The notes: generated from the sequence alone by a model not told the origin. Positions 9,632 through 19,608 are shown, numbered from the stretch's first letter. The stretch is DNA of 64,000 nt from Flavobacterium micromati (GCF_900129585.1 NZ_FQWF01000001.1:248001-312000); one strand, 5' to 3'. Program-made: numbers and translations.

Positions 9632-9639
9632 CAAATGTA
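9632..9639 (-). promoter_or_regulatory. TAnnTTTG -7 element for the 92-aa membrane protein
   Basis: TACATTTG on the minus strand, 23 bases upstream of the start codon at 9609, matches TAnnTTTG. Confidence 0.55.
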
Positions 9640-10117
9640 CAAATAATTAGTTTTTCATAATCATCTGCAAAATTAAAAGTTTAGATTTTGCTTATTCTTT
9701 TTAAAATAGTTCACCACTACACGTAATTTAACTCATTACAATAAGTTGATTGCGATCTAAAAAGTATAATTTGAATGCATTTAATCTATTTCACAGCAAT
9801 TGGATAATGAAAAACTGTATTTAAAGTAAAGTATGGTCTAAAAAAGCAATCTTCAGGAGCACATTTTATTGCGGTAAATAAAAACTGAATTTATATCTTT
9901 TTAACCAAGAAGGTTCAAGTAAGTTAAGTTCTTGTGTAGCTAATTGAATATATGCAATATCGCCCGAAATTTTTTCTTAAAGCGAAGAGGTCATTTGTTT
10001 CATAAAATGCAACATACTTTTGAGGTTACAAAAGTTATGTTTTCCGATAATGTTATCGCGCACTTTCTTTACATTTTACCAATGCCAACGCCAATAAGTT
10101 GGGTTAATTAAAAAGGA
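9640..10117. other. Gene-free gap
   Basis: No intact gene. On the minus strand from about 10070 to 9880 a coding-like reading (NIIGKHNFCNLKSMLHFM, then after a stop codon EKISGDIAYIQLATQEL) suggests a decayed gene, but no family was recognised and the stop interrupts it. Confidence 0.25.
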
Positions 10118-10318
10118 TTATTTCTCGTTAGTTTTTTCCTCTATTCTTTTAGATATTTTAAAGATCAACAAAATTAAAACTGCACAAAAAGCTGCTGCGA
10201 TTCCGATGAAAGCGACTACGCTATCTCCTTTAAATGGATTTCTAAAATCAAGAAGGGTAATATTAAATACAATTAAAGCGACTGCCAAAAACACTAAAAT
10301 GTTAGTAAAAATTTTCAT
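10118..10318 (-). CDS. Small membrane protein with two predicted spans
   Basis: 66 aa: span 1 about residues 4-24 (NILVFLAVALIVFNITLL), a short loop with RNPFKGDS, span 2 about residues 33-55 (VVAFIGIAAAFCAVLILLIF), then a basic/acidic tail (KISKRIEEKTNEK). No known family recognised. It lies between the DUF1640-like gene and marC, all on the minus strand but with gaps over 100 bases, so co-transcription is uncertain. Confidence 0.6.
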   Translation of the reverse strand: MKIFTNILVFLAVALIVFNITLLDFRNPFKGDSVVAFIGIAAAFCAVLILLIFKISKRIEEKTNEK

Positions 10319-10435
10319 AAATCAAATTGATTAAAGATGAAGGGTGAGTAATGGATTTTCCATGTGATATTACAATTTATAATTGCAATATATAGAATAA
10401 TAAAAATTTAAGCGGTAAAATTAAACAAATTTATT

Positions 10436-11014
10436 TCAGACAAACAAACCTTTAACATTCGCAGCAAATAATTTAACAGCTATTGCGAGAAGTACAACGC
10501 CAAACGTTTTTCTAATAACACCGAGTCCGTTTTTTCCGAGCATTCTCTCAATTTTAGAAGAGGACTTTAGAACGAGATACACTACTATTATATTCAGGAT
10601 AATTGCAATGATAATGTTTACCGTGTAAAATTGAGATCGTAATGACAACAAAGTTGTCATGGTTCCTGCTCCAGCGATTAATGGAAAAGCTAGTGGAACA
10701 ATGGAGGCTGAACTCGCCTCTTCATCACGGTAAATACGAATACCTAAAATCATTTCTAGCGCTAAAAAGAACAATACGAATGAACCAGCAACGGCAAACG
10801 AATTAACGTCAATGCCAATCAATTTTAAAAGTTCCTCTCCAACAAACAAGAAGGTTATCATAATAATTCCCGAAACTATTGACGCTTTTTCAGATTCAAT
10901 TATTCCAAATTTTGCTCTTAAACCAATAATTATTGGAATAGATCCAATAATGTCAATTACAGCAAAAAGCACCATTCCCACAGTAATTATTTCCTTAATG
11001 TCAATTCCAAACAT
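10436..11014 (-). CDS. MarC family integral membrane protein
   Basis: 192 aa from the ATG at 11014; a longer frame to 11062 would add 16 residues (MTDTKPKSLT...) without family support. About six membrane spans and the MarC-type pattern: early VLFAVIDIIGSIPIIIGL, central PLAFPLIAGAGTMTTLL and C-terminal GLGVIRKTFGVVLLAIAVKLF. MarC proteins are inner-membrane proteins of unknown transport role; the multiple-antibiotic-resistance link of the name is not upheld in E. coli. The sequence just upstream (TTTAACTTTACACCC on the minus strand) is only a near match to a -7 box. Confidence 0.85.
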   Translation of the reverse strand: MFGIDIKEIITVGMVLFAVIDIIGSIPIIIGLRAKFGIIESEKASIVSGIIMITFLFVGEELLKLIGIDVNSFAVAGSFVLFFLALEMILGIRIYRDEEASSASIVPLAFPLIAGAGTMTTLLSLRSQFYTVNIIIAIILNIIVVYLVLKSSSKIERMLGKNGLGVIRKTFGVVLLAIAVKLFAANVKGLFV

Positions 11015-11225
11015 GGTTTTTTTTGGGTGTAAAGTTAAACTTTTTGGTTTAGTATCGGTCAATTTTTACTATCGATTAAAAGGGAGTATGTTTCTTAAAA
11101 ATCGGCCTTTTCACAAGTGATCTTGCCTTAAATTTTAAAATTTCTTGTATATGAATTGATTTTTTTGCCAATGAAGTATAAAGGTTAAAATTGATTTTTA
11201 AACCCTAGTGATCCGTTTCTTTAAT

Positions 11226-11233
11226 TACCTTTG
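11226..11233 (+). promoter_or_regulatory. TAnnTTTG -7 element for DUF3109 gene
   Basis: TACCTTTG, 28 bases upstream of the ATG at 11262. Confidence 0.6.
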
Positions 11234-11261
11234 CAACTAATTATTTAAGTACTACAATTTA

Positions 11262-11837
11262 ATGTTTCAATTAGGAAAAACGATCGTTTCAGAAGACCTG
11301 CTCCAAAAGGATTTTGTTTGTAACTTGACTGCTTGCAAAGGTGCTTGCTGTGTAGATGGTGACGCTGGAGCCCCGCTCAGTCTCGAAGAAACTAAAATTT
11401 TAGAGGAGATTTATCCTAAGATAAAACCTTTTTTGCGCAAGCAAGGGATTGAAGCAATTGAAGCACAAGGAACGTGGGTAAACGGCACTGATGGTGACCT
11501 AGAAACTCCGTTAATTGACAATAAAGATTGTGCTTATGTAATCTTTGATGGGAAAACAGCTCTTTGCGGTATCGAGCAAGCCTATAATCAAGGAATAATT
11601 GATTGGAAAAAACCGGTTTCCTGCCATCTTTACCCAGTGCGTGTGAAAGATTTCACCGAGTTTGCAGCAGTTAATTATGACAAGTGGGACATTTGCGATC
11701 CGGCCTGTTCTTTAGGTCAAGAATTAGAAGTTCCAGTTTATAAATTTGTTAAGGAAGCTTTGATTCGCCGGTTTGGCGAAGATTGGTACGCTGAACTAGA
11801 AACTGTGGCTCAAGAGCTAAAAAAGAATCCAAACTAG
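11262..11837 (+). CDS. DUF3109 family cysteine-rich protein
   Basis: 191 aa, cytoplasmic. The N-terminal FVCNLTACKGACCVDGDAGA holds a C-x4-C-x3-CC cluster, and further cysteines occur in DCAYVIFDGKTALCGIE, SCHLYPVRV and WDICDPACSLG. The pattern resembles YkgJ-type Zn/Fe-binding domains, so a bound metal or cluster is likely. DUF3109 is widespread in Bacteroidota without a known function. Monocistronic, with its own TACCTTTG promoter box. Confidence 0.88.
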   Translation: MFQLGKTIVSEDLLQKDFVCNLTACKGACCVDGDAGAPLSLEETKILEEIYPKIKPFLRKQGIEAIEAQGTWVNGTDGDLETPLIDNKDCAYVIFDGKTALCGIEQAYNQGIIDWKKPVSCHLYPVRVKDFTEFAAVNYDKWDICDPACSLGQELEVPVYKFVKEALIRRFGEDWYAELETVAQELKKNPN

Positions 11838-12088
11838 AATAGAAAATACTTGTTTTCTATTTTTAAAATCCTATATTTTACGGTACTTTACACTCATTTT
11901 TAATTTTTAAACAACTGATTTTAAGTTATTTAAAATTTAGAAAAAGAAGCTTATATTTTATTGGTTTGTTAAAAACTAATAGCGATTGTGAATAAGTTTG
12001 ACTTTCAATTTCGCCAATATTTTACAATCTTTGTAATTCCCTGATAGCATAAAATTTCTTTAAAATCACAAAATAAACAAAACATAAA

Positions 12089-13066
12089 ATGACACAAATT
12101 GAGCCAATTTTACAAGAAAACAAAAATCGATTCGTAATTTTTCCTATCAAACACCATGATATTTGGGAGTGGTACAAGAAAATGGAGGCTAGTTTTTGGA
12201 CTGCAGAGGAAATCGATTTGTCCCAAGATTTAAACGACTGGAATAATAAGCTAAGCGATGACGAAAGGTATTTCGTTAAACATATTCTTGCGTTTTTTGC
12301 TGCGTCAGATGGAATTGTGAACGAAAACTTAGCAGAGAATTTTGTTAACGAAGTGCAATATGCTGAAGCAAAGTTTTTCTATGGTTTCCAAATCATGATG
12401 GAAAATATCCATAGCGAAACGTACTCGTTATTGATTGACACTTACGTAAAAGACGAAGCTGAAAAAGATGAATTGTTTAATGCGTTAGAAGTTTTTCCTG
12501 CGATTAAGAAAAAAGCAGATTGGGCTTTAAAATGGATTGAATCGGATTCGTTTGCGGAGCGCTTGATTGCTTTTGCAGCAGTAGAAGGAATTTTCTTTTC
12601 GGGTGCTTTTTGTTCTATTTACTGGTTGAAAAAACGTGGTTTGATGCCAGGTTTAACGTTCTCTAACGAATTAATTTCACGTGATGAAGGCGTTCACTGT
12701 GACTTTGCGGTGCATTTACACAACCACCACTTAATTAATAAAGTTCCAAAAGAAAGAATTAGAAGTATTATTGTAGATGCTTTAAACATCGAAAGAGAAT
12801 TTATCACAGAATCGCTTCCAGTGAGTTTGATAGGAATGAATGCGGTGCTTATGACGCAATATTTAGAATTTGTTGCTGATAGATTGTTAGTGGAACTAGG
12901 TTGCGATAGAGAATACAATACATCAAATCCATTTGACTTCATGGACATGATTTCGCTGCAAGGAAAAACAAACTTCTTTGAAAAGAAAGTAGCCGAATAT
13001 CAAAAAGCAGGAGTTATGAACACTGATGTTGATGCTCAAAAAATAACTTTCGACGCTGATTTTTAA
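12089..13066 (+). CDS. nrdB: Class Ia ribonucleoside-diphosphate reductase, beta (radical) subunit
   Basis: 325 aa. NrdB carries the diiron-tyrosyl radical cofactor used to start reduction of ribonucleotides. Diiron-ligand helices are visible: the first carboxylates around EEIDLSQD and [28 protein letters not shown] with the Glu/His pair, [12 protein letters not shown], and [15 protein letters not shown]. Length fits the ~325-375 aa norm. nrdA follows 305 bases downstream on the same strand. Between them lies a 77-nt structured repeat and no strong terminator, so the pair may still be co-transcribed. Confidence 0.96.
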   Translation: MTQIEPILQENKNRFVIFPIKHHDIWEWYKKMEASFWTAEEIDLSQDLNDWNNKLSDDERYFVKHILAFFAASDGIVNENLAENFVNEVQYAEAKFFYGFQIMMENIHSETYSLLIDTYVKDEAEKDELFNALEVFPAIKKKADWALKWIESDSFAERLIAFAAVEGIFFSGAFCSIYWLKKRGLMPGLTFSNELISRDEGVHCDFAVHLHNHHLINKVPKERIRSIIVDALNIEREFITESLPVSLIGMNAVLMTQYLEFVADRLLVELGCDREYNTSNPFDFMDMISLQGKTNFFEKKVAEYQKAGVMNTDVDAQKITFDADF

Positions 13067-13186
13067 TAATTAGCCCAAAGCGCAAAGGAAAAAATTCTTT
13101 TTATAAGTCATTAAAAGTGCTGAAAATGTTATTTTCCTTATTTACATCTTGAATTTAAACTGAATTTCTTTCTGCTACTAAGCACT

Positions 13187-13263
13187 AGCCCAGATAGTAG
13201 TGGAAATCCTTTTTCTTTTTTTTTAAAAGAAAAAGATTGTAACGGATAGCTGGAAAGAGCTCC
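13187..13263 (+). repeat. 77-nt structured intergenic repeat, copy A (between nrdB and nrdA)
   Basis: Starts AGCCCAGATAGTAGTGG and ends GGATAGCTGGAAAGAGCTCC. Its 25-nt left and 30-nt right parts are near identical to the reverse complement of copy B at 15892-15968, while the central 22 nt differ completely yet form a hairpin in both (here an A/T stem of ctttttc and gaaaaag). Both copies are exactly 77 nt. Confidence 0.85.
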
Positions 13264-13371
13264 AAAAAATAATGAGAAACTACACTGTAGAATTGATTTC
13301 AAAGTTCCTCACAATAACAAACAAACAACTAAAACAGTGAAGGGATTTGCTGTTTTAAAAACCAAAAAATT

Positions 13372-15801
13372 ATGTACGTAATAAAAAGAGACGGTCACAA
13401 AGAGCCTGTAATGTTTGACAAAATCACAGATAGAATTAAAAAACTATGTTATGGTTTGAATGATTTAGTAGATGCTGTAAAAGTGGCAATGCGAGTAATT
13501 GAAGGACTTTATGACGGAGTTTCTACGTCGGAATTAGATAATTTGGCGGCTGAAACTGCGGCTTCGATGACCATTGCGCATCCTGATTATGCACAATTAG
13601 CCGCTCGTATCGCAATCTCAAATTTGCATTCTAATACTAAAAAATCATTCTCGGAAACAATGAACGATATGTTCCATTATGTAAATCCAAGAAATGGTCA
13701 AGAGGCGCCGTTACTTTCTGATGAAGTGCATAAAGTGATTATGGAAAATGCCGAATTTTTAGATTCGCACATTATATACAATAGAGATTTCAATTACGAT
13801 TACTTTGGTTTCAAAACCTTAGAACGTTCGTATTTGCTAAAAATAAACGGTAAAATCGTAGAGCGTCCGCAACACATGTTGATGCGAGTTTCAGTTGGGA
13901 TTCACTTAGACGATTTGACATCAGTGATTGAAACATACGACTTAATGTCGAAAAAATTCTTCACCCACGCAACTCCTACTTTGTTTAATGCTGGAACTCC
14001 GAAACCACAAATGTCTTCTTGTTTCCTACTAGCCATGCAAGATGATAGTATTGACGGAATTTACGATACGCTAAAACAAACCGCCAAAATCTCACAATCA
14101 GCGGGTGGAATTGGACTTTCTATTCATAATGTACGTGCAACAGGTTCTTATATTCGTGGAACCAACGGAACTTCAAACGGGATTGTTCCCATGTTGAGAG
14201 TTTTTAATGATACCGCACGTTACGTAGATCAAGGTGGTGGAAAACGAAAAGGTAGTTTTGCTATTTACATTGAAACTTGGCATGCCGATATTTTTGATTT
14301 CCTAGACCTGAAAAAGAATACAGGAAAAGAAGAAATGCGTGCGAGAGATTTATTTTTCGCGATGTGGACTTCGGATTTATTTATGAAACGCGTGCAGGAA
14401 GACAGTTACTGGACATTGATGTGTCCTAACGAATGTCCGGGATTGTATGATGTGTACGGCGAAGAATTTGAAGCGATGTACATTGATTACGAGAAACGCG
14501 GCAAAGGTAGAAAAACCATCAAAGCACATGAACTGTGGGAGAAGATTCTAGAATCGCAAATCGAAACTGGAACACCTTATATGCTGTATAAAGATGCAGC
14601 AAACAGAAAATCAAATCAGAAAAATCTAGGTACAATACGTTCATCGAATTTATGTACGGAGATTATGGAGTTTACGTCTAAGGACGAAATCGCCGTTTGT
14701 AACTTGGCTTCCCTTTCTTTACCAATGTTTGTAGAAGACAAGAAATTCAATCACGAAATGCTGTACACCGTTACAAAACGGGTGACTAGAAACTTAAATA
14801 AAGTTATCGATAGAAATTATTATCCTGTAAAAGAAGGAGAAAATTCTAATAAGCGCCACAGACCAATAGGTCTTGGAGTACAAGGATTAGCCGATGCATT
14901 TATCATGTTGCGTTTGCCGTTTACGAGTGATGAAGCGAAGAAACTGAATCAAGAAATTTTTGAAACTTTATATTTTGCAGCTGTAACGGCATCGATGGAA
15001 ATGGCTAAAGAAGAAGGCCCGTATTCTAGTTTTGCAGGTTCGCCTATGTCTCAAGGAGAATTCCAGTACAATATGTGGGGAATGAAAGATGAAGAATTGT
15101 CAGGTCGCTGGGATTGGGCTTCGCTTAGAAAAGAAGTGATGGAACACGGTGTTCGCAACTCATTGCTTGTAGCGCCTATGCCAACGGCTTCTACGTCTCA
15201 AATTTTAGGTAACAATGAAGCTTTCGAGCCGTACACTTCTAATATTTATACGAGAAGAGTACTTTCGGGAGAATTCATTGTGGTAAACAAGCACTTATTG
15301 CATGATTTAGTAGAACGTGGTTTATGGACCGAAGCTTTGAAACAAGAATTAATGCGTAATAATGGATCAGTCCAAGACTTGAATATTCCGCAGGATTTGA
15401 AGGAATTGTATAAAACCGTTTGGGAAATGTCCATGAAAGATATTATTGATATGTCACGCCAACGCGGATATTTTGTAGATCAATCGCAATCACTGAACTT
15501 GTTTATGCAAAACGCTAATTACGCTAAATTGACTTCAATGCATTTCTATGCTTGGCAATCGGGATTAAAAACAGGAATGTATTATTTAAGAACAAAAGCT
15601 GCGGTGGATGCTATTAAATTTACATTAAACAATGATAAAAAAGCGGAACCAATTGAAGTAAAAGCGCAACCCGTTCCAGAACGATTAGAAGCTATTGCCG
15701 TTTTGAACGAACCTGCAGTAATGTCGCCTGAAGAATATAAAGCGATGATTGAGCTATCTAAAAACGCTAATCCAGATGATTGTGAGATGTGCGGGTCATA
15801 G
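13372..15801 (+). CDS. nrdA: Class Ia ribonucleoside-diphosphate reductase, alpha (catalytic) subunit
   Basis: 809 aa. It reduces NDPs to dNDPs with NrdB. An N-terminal ATP-cone ([20 protein letters not shown]) for allosteric activity control is followed by the catalytic barrel. Redox and radical-site motifs are visible: [11 protein letters not shown], the active-site loop NLCTEI...[29 protein letters not shown], and the C-terminal CEMCGS dithiol pair that is re-reduced by thioredoxin. Full length. Flanked on both sides by the 77-nt repeat in opposite orientation; a terminator follows at 15843. Confidence 0.97.
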   Translation: MYVIKRDGHKEPVMFDKITDRIKKLCYGLNDLVDAVKVAMRVIEGLYDGVSTSELDNLAAETAASMTIAHPDYAQLAARIAISNLHSNTKKSFSETMNDMFHYVNPRNGQEAPLLSDEVHKVIMENAEFLDSHIIYNRDFNYDYFGFKTLERSYLLKINGKIVERPQHMLMRVSVGIHLDDLTSVIETYDLMSKKFFTHATPTLFNAGTPKPQMSSCFLLAMQDDSIDGIYDTLKQTAKISQSAGGIGLSIHNVRATGSYIRGTNGTSNGIVPMLRVFNDTARYVDQGGGKRKGSFAIYIETWHADIFDFLDLKKNTGKEEMRARDLFFAMWTSDLFMKRVQEDSYWTLMCPNECPGLYDVYGEEFEAMYIDYEKRGKGRKTIKAHELWEKILESQIETGTPYMLYKDAANRKSNQKNLGTIRSSNLCTEIMEFTSKDEIAVCNLASLSLPMFVEDKKFNHEMLYTVTKRVTRNLNKVIDRNYYPVKEGENSNKRHRPIGLGVQGLADAFIMLRLPFTSDEAKKLNQEIFETLYFAAVTASMEMAKEEGPYSSFAGSPMSQGEFQYNMWGMKDEELSGRWDWASLRKEVMEHGVRNSLLVAPMPTASTSQILGNNEAFEPYTSNIYTRRVLSGEFIVVNKHLLHDLVERGLWTEALKQELMRNNGSVQDLNIPQDLKELYKTVWEMSMKDIIDMSRQRGYFVDQSQSLNLFMQNANYAKLTSMHFYAWQSGLKTGMYYLRTKAAVDAIKFTLNNDKKAEPIEVKAQPVPERLEAIAVLNEPAVMSPEEYKAMIELSKNANPDDCEMCGS

Positions 15802-15842
15802 TTTCACACTTACCACGAACGAAGATTTTATATAATTAGAAA

Positions 15843-15882
15843 ACAGTCGTTCTCCTTTTTGTGAGGAGAATGGCTTTTTTTA
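15843..15882 (+). terminator. Rho-independent terminator after nrdA
   Basis: The stem cagtcgttctcc / ggagaatggctt (two G-U pairs) around a T-rich loop is followed by a run of T. Confidence 0.75.
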
Positions 15883-15891
15883 TATTTTTTT

Positions 15892-15968
15892 GGAGCTATT
15901 TCCTGCTATGCGTTACAATCTTCTGTGCCGAACGCCGGCACATAAGGATTTCCACTTCTATCAGGGCT
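15892..15968 (-). repeat. 77-nt structured intergenic repeat, copy B (after nrdA)
   Basis: Read on the minus strand it starts AGCCCTGATAGAAGTGG and ends GCATAGCAGGAAATAGCTCC, matching copy A except for its centre, which here is a G/C hairpin (TGTGCCG...CGGCACA). Opposite orientation to copy A, so the pair brackets nrdA. Confidence 0.85.
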
Positions 15969-16147
15969 AGGGGAATTAATTTATTTTCACAGTTTTTTTT
16001 TAAAATAATTATAAATTTTGTAGGAATAATTTAATATATTTGAAAGAGGGAAAAGTGAATAAAATATGCGCTTACTAGTCTAAATTAGGTGAAAACTATT
16101 TGGAATGGGTGAGTATGCAAAAGTTAGGCGTCATTTTAAAACATCAT

Positions 16148-16600
16148 ATGAAAGACACTTTAGAATATAAAATATTAAAATATCTATCTGAGAACGATAA
16201 TGGCGAATTTATAAATATTAATTTGTTATCAGAAGATAAAGTTTTACTAAATAAATCAATTTTAGATCTAAAAAATAAAAGGTTAATAAATGCTAAAAAA
16301 TATACTTCTAATGGATATGACAAATATTTCTTGTGCCAAATAAATTTTGAAGGTAAAATATTTTTTAACGCTATCAAACCTGAACAAAATAAAAAAAGTC
16401 ACAATAATTCTGATTTTTTGAATAATCAAAGTACTGATAATTTAAAGTTGTTAACAAATTCAGAAGAAGTAACAAAGTCAAAACTAAAGTCTTTATTTTC
16501 AAATTCGTGGTTTATTGGTATTTCACTAGTTGTTTTAGCTGCAATATTTAGTGGAAAGAGAGTAATGAACTTTATTAATAATATATTGGATGGTTTATAA
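16148..16600 (+). CDS. Predicted winged-helix protein with C-terminal membrane segment
   Basis: 150 aa from the ATG at 16148; ATG 16115 and TTG 16100 give longer alternatives. Residues 1-75 (KILKYLSENDNGEF, KSILDLKNKRLINA, CQINFEGKIFFNAI) have the helix-turn-helix plus beta-wing pattern of a small winged-helix domain. A polar Asn/Ser-rich linker follows, then one membrane span (SWFIGISLVVLAAIFSG) near the C-terminus. No family recognised. It is the first gene of an accessory stretch; very AT-rich, like its neighbours. Confidence 0.55.
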   Translation: MKDTLEYKILKYLSENDNGEFININLLSEDKVLLNKSILDLKNKRLINAKKYTSNGYDKYFLCQINFEGKIFFNAIKPEQNKKSHNNSDFLNNQSTDNLKLLTNSEEVTKSKLKSLFSNSWFIGISLVVLAAIFSGKRVMNFINNILDGL

Positions 16601-16827
16601 TTACTTCTGATTTAAAAGGTGTGAAAGCGAAATTGCATATGTTCAATAAACAACAAACCAAAGGCATAAACGCCGTTTAGCAAGATTTTGCTATTCGTGT
16701 CAATAAAGTTTTAAAGTACCTTTACGTTTAACATAAATTAGTCGTTTTCATAATTTGATAACCTCTCCAAACGACCACACGATATGTTATGGTGACTCAA
16801 GAACCGCAAAAATCATACAAATAGAAA

Positions 16828-17799
16828 ATGACATTAAAAGAAGCAGTATTAAAAAGTTTAGAAGACATTAACGATATCACCAATTATTTGGTAGTGCTAA
16901 ATCACATAAATGAAAAAAACTATTATGACTTTGGTTTTGCTAAAACTCCTGGTTCTACGATTTCGGCAGTTTTAGGAGATTTTATTCGAAATGGAGATAC
17001 GAGAGTAAAACGAATCAAACAAAATGGAGCTACTTATTCTTACTATCTGACCAAAAACGAGCAGAATATTGGTATTGAAATTTTGAGTGGTGAAACGGTA
17101 ATTCCCTCAATAAAAACAACAAAGAACAATAAGTTCAAAACCTACGAAGAAAGGGATTTACATAAGATCTTGAGTAGTTATTTAAAGAATACTGACACTT
17201 ACTCAAAGACAATATTTCACGAACAATCTAATGGTAAAGACAATAACCAAATTTGGACACATCCAGATATGATTGGTATAAAGTTTCTGCATTTGCAGAC
17301 AAAAGCAAGTCAAAACTTCCTTAAATCAATCAATAGGGTTGATACTTTCAAATTAACTTCCTATGAACTCAAAAGAGAAATTAATAGCGATAGTGAACTT
17401 AAAAAAGCATTTTTTCAAGCGGTTTCAAATTCTAGCTGGGCAAATTATGGATATTTAGTTGCCTTTGAATTTAGCGACAGTTTAAATGAAGAAATGGCAA
17501 GACTTAATCAATCATTTGGAATAGGAATTATTGAGTTAAATGCAAATCCGTATCAAAGTAAAGTCCTCTATCCTTCTGTTTTTCGGGACCTAGATTTTAA
17601 GACAATTGATAAACTTTGCAAAATGAATAAAGAGTTTGAAAAATTCATAGAACAAATAGAAAAACTAATGACAGCAAGTGAAAAATATGTTTTGGGAGCG
17701 GAAAAAGAACTAGACGAATTTTGTGATGGATACTTTATTAATGATACAGAAGTGGAAAATTACTGTGCCGAAAGACATATACCTACAAACCCAGAATAA
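16828..17799 (+). CDS. HARE-HTH domain protein with PD-(D/E)XK nuclease-like core
   Basis: 323 aa. Residues ~3-75 fit a HARE-HTH domain (LKEAVLKSLEDI, GSTISAVLGDFIRNGDTRVKR), found on restriction and chromatin-linked DNA-binding proteins. Residues ~105-230 hold a possible PD-(D/E)XK core: D147 in WTHPDMIGIKF, E180-L-K182 in LTSYELKRE, then a helix with Q197 (AFFQAVSNS) and YGYLVAFEF. The overall shape resembles COG2958-type proteins. This would make it a DNA-targeting nuclease, perhaps a restriction or defence factor; the nuclease call is by motif only. No methyltransferase partner adjacent. Confidence 0.6.
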   Translation: MTLKEAVLKSLEDINDITNYLVVLNHINEKNYYDFGFAKTPGSTISAVLGDFIRNGDTRVKRIKQNGATYSYYLTKNEQNIGIEILSGETVIPSIKTTKNNKFKTYEERDLHKILSSYLKNTDTYSKTIFHEQSNGKDNNQIWTHPDMIGIKFLHLQTKASQNFLKSINRVDTFKLTSYELKREINSDSELKKAFFQAVSNSSWANYGYLVAFEFSDSLNEEMARLNQSFGIGIIELNANPYQSKVLYPSVFRDLDFKTIDKLCKMNKEFEKFIEQIEKLMTASEKYVLGAEKELDEFCDGYFINDTEVENYCAERHIPTNPE

Positions 17800-17992
17800 A
17801 AAGAATCAATGGCTATGAATCCATTTACAAAAAGTGCGAGACTTCAGTAGAATTGTCGTTTTGCGCCACGTTATTGTTAAAACGAAAACTGAGGGTTTAC
17901 TAACTTCCAGCCATCTATAAGTGACAAAAGGTTATGTAATAGTTTCGCGCTAAGTAAAAAATTAGCCAGATAGTTTTAAACCAGACAAGATC

Positions 17993-18862
17993 ATGAAAAA
18001 TTTATTTATCGTCTATATACTTCTTCTCGTGACTGAAACTTCATTTTGTCAAGTTCCACATATCACTGAACAATTAACATATAATTCAATTCGAATTGAA
18101 ACCGATAAAGCAGTTGGGACAGGCTTTTTCTTCAATTTTAAAGTCGAAAATGATTCTACAAAACATATTCCAGTTATAATTACAAATAAACATGTCATAC
18201 AAGGAGCCACAAAGATTTTTCTTTACTTTAGAAAATCTATAAATGGAAGCCCTGAGAATGGCAATGCTTTTATTTATGAAATTCCTAATTCTTCTAAAAC
18301 AGTAGTTCAACATCCAAGCACAAACATAGACTTAGTAGCAATTCCAATTGGACAAATACTTCAGCAAGCACAAAAAAACAATACTTTCATTTATACGGTA
18401 GGCTTTTCAGAAAATGAAATCCCAAATGACGAATTTCAAAAAAAAGAATTCAAAACATTTGAAGAAATTTTTATGATTGGATATCCAAATGGTTTATGGG
18501 ATGAAACTAATAATATGCCAATTGTTAGAAAAGGAATAACAGCAACACCATCATATTTAGATTATAATGGTAAAAAAGAATTTTTAATAGATATCGCTGC
18601 ATTTGGTGGTTCAAGTGGGTCTCCAATATTTCAATATAATGATTCAGGCTTTGTTGATAAAAAAGGCAATGCTCAATTTGGCGCTTCAAGATTATTTTTA
18701 CTTGGTATTTTGTATGCAGGACCATTATATACCGTAAATGGAGAAGTGTTAAAGGCAATCCCTGGAACGTACTCTGAAAAAGTTAAGTCCGAAATGCCTA
18801 TGAATTTAGGCTATGTTATTAAATCGTCTGAAATTTTGGAATTTAAAAAAGTTTTAAAATAA
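17993..18862 (+). CDS. Secreted trypsin-like serine protease
   Basis: 289 aa. A signal peptide (MKNLFIVYILLLVTETSFCQ) sends it to the periplasm or outside. The chymotrypsin-fold triad is visible: H67 in ITNKHVIQ, D113 in TNIDLVAIPI and S208 in GGSSGSPIF; GTGFFF precedes as the first strand. No PDZ domain, so it is not DegP. Length fits short Trypsin_2 proteins. It stands alone in the accessory stretch, with about 190 bases free upstream. Substrate unknown. Confidence 0.82.
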   Translation: MKNLFIVYILLLVTETSFCQVPHITEQLTYNSIRIETDKAVGTGFFFNFKVENDSTKHIPVIITNKHVIQGATKIFLYFRKSINGSPENGNAFIYEIPNSSKTVVQHPSTNIDLVAIPIGQILQQAQKNNTFIYTVGFSENEIPNDEFQKKEFKTFEEIFMIGYPNGLWDETNNMPIVRKGITATPSYLDYNGKKEFLIDIAAFGGSSGSPIFQYNDSGFVDKKGNAQFGASRLFLLGILYAGPLYTVNGEVLKAIPGTYSEKVKSEMPMNLGYVIKSSEILEFKKVLK

Positions 18863-19001
18863 AACAATCACTAAGGGATTAAATGCGTCCAGATCACAAG
18901 CATTGAATGCGCCTCGCGCAGTCTTTAGTAGCAACACTGTACGAAGTCCCGGGTCTAGCGCAAGCATATCGCTGGTGCCCACAACTAAAGAAGGTAAAAC
19001 G

Positions 19002-19040
19002 AAGAAAGAAAGTCGCTCAAGCGACTGTCTTTCTTTTTAT
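19002..19040 (+). terminator. Rho-independent terminator-like hairpin
   Basis: agaaagaaagtcgc, loop tcaa, gcgactgtctttctttttat: a long stem with a T-rich 3' side. It lies 140 bases after the protease gene and just before the ParE-type module promoter. Confidence 0.65.
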
Positions 19041-19073
19041 AGTGAAACGTTTTAATTTCTCCACACATTCAAA

Positions 19074-19081
19074 TAAATTTG
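19074..19081 (+). promoter_or_regulatory. TAnnTTTG -7 element for antitoxin-toxin operon
   Basis: TAAATTTG, 14 bases upstream of the antitoxin ATG at 19096, implying a very short leader. Confidence 0.6.
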
Positions 19082-19095
19082 TCTAATTTTATAAA

Positions 19096-19302
19096 ATGGA
19101 AATTAAAGATTTAAACAAAATAAGTACTGCTGAGAAAATTGTTTTAGTAGAACAGTTATGGGATAGTGTTTCCAAAAAAGACATTGTTGTTTCACCTGAA
19201 ATTAAATCCGAATTAGATTTTCGATTGCAAAAAGTTAAGGAAGGTAAAGCTGAATATTTTACATGGCAAGATGTAAAAAAACATATTGACACAATTAGAT
19301 AA
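19096..19302 (+). CDS. Addiction module antitoxin (Unstab_antitox family)
   Basis: 68 aa. The sequence MEIKDLNKISTAEKIVLVEQLWDS with a following acidic/helical half fits the short 'addiction module component' antitoxins (TIGR02574/PF09720) that pair with ParE/RelE toxins. It would bind and neutralise the toxin encoded directly downstream; stop and next start are adjacent (TAA then ATG with no gap). A frameshifted paralogue lies at 23549-23754. Confidence 0.85.
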   Translation: MEIKDLNKISTAEKIVLVEQLWDSVSKKDIVVSPEIKSELDFRLQKVKEGKAEYFTWQDVKKHIDTIR

Positions 19303-19608
19303 ATGTATAATTTACATTTTATAAAGGAAGCTTTATTAGATATTGAAGAAACAGTTCTTTGGTATGAAGAACAGAGGAGTGGGCTTTCCTATGATTTTGA
19401 GCTTTGTTTAGAAGCTGGCTTAAATAAAATATCTAGAAATCCTTCTTCATTCCAAAAAAGATATAAATCTGTAAAAATTCTTTTCATATCTCGTTTTCCT
19501 TACGGAATACATTATATAATTAATGATGAAAAGATAAGCATAATTGGAGTCTTTCATACTTCACGCTCTCCAAGGAATTGGGAATTTAGATTAAACTCTC
19601 CGCTATAG
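19303..19608 (+). CDS. RelE/ParE family toxin
   Basis: 101 aa. The ParE/RelE fold pattern is visible: LHFIKEALLDIEETVLWYEEQ (first strand and helix hairpin), SYDFELCLEAGLNKISRNPSSF, RFPYGIHYIINDEKISIIGVFHTSRSPRNW. The C-terminal FHTSR.P.NW is the conserved strand and basic cluster. ParE members poison gyrase and RelE members cleave mRNA; which applies is not readable. Immediately follows its antitoxin. Confidence 0.85.
   Translation: MYNLHFIKEALLDIEETVLWYEEQRSGLSYDFELCLEAGLNKISRNPSSFQKRYKSVKILFISRFPYGIHYIINDEKISIIGVFHTSRSPRNWEFRLNSPL

Noticed and set aside
16601..17992. Integron-like gene-cassette arrangement of accessory genes
   Set aside because: Spacers between genes differ in length and sequence and no attC-like paired sites or integrase were found.
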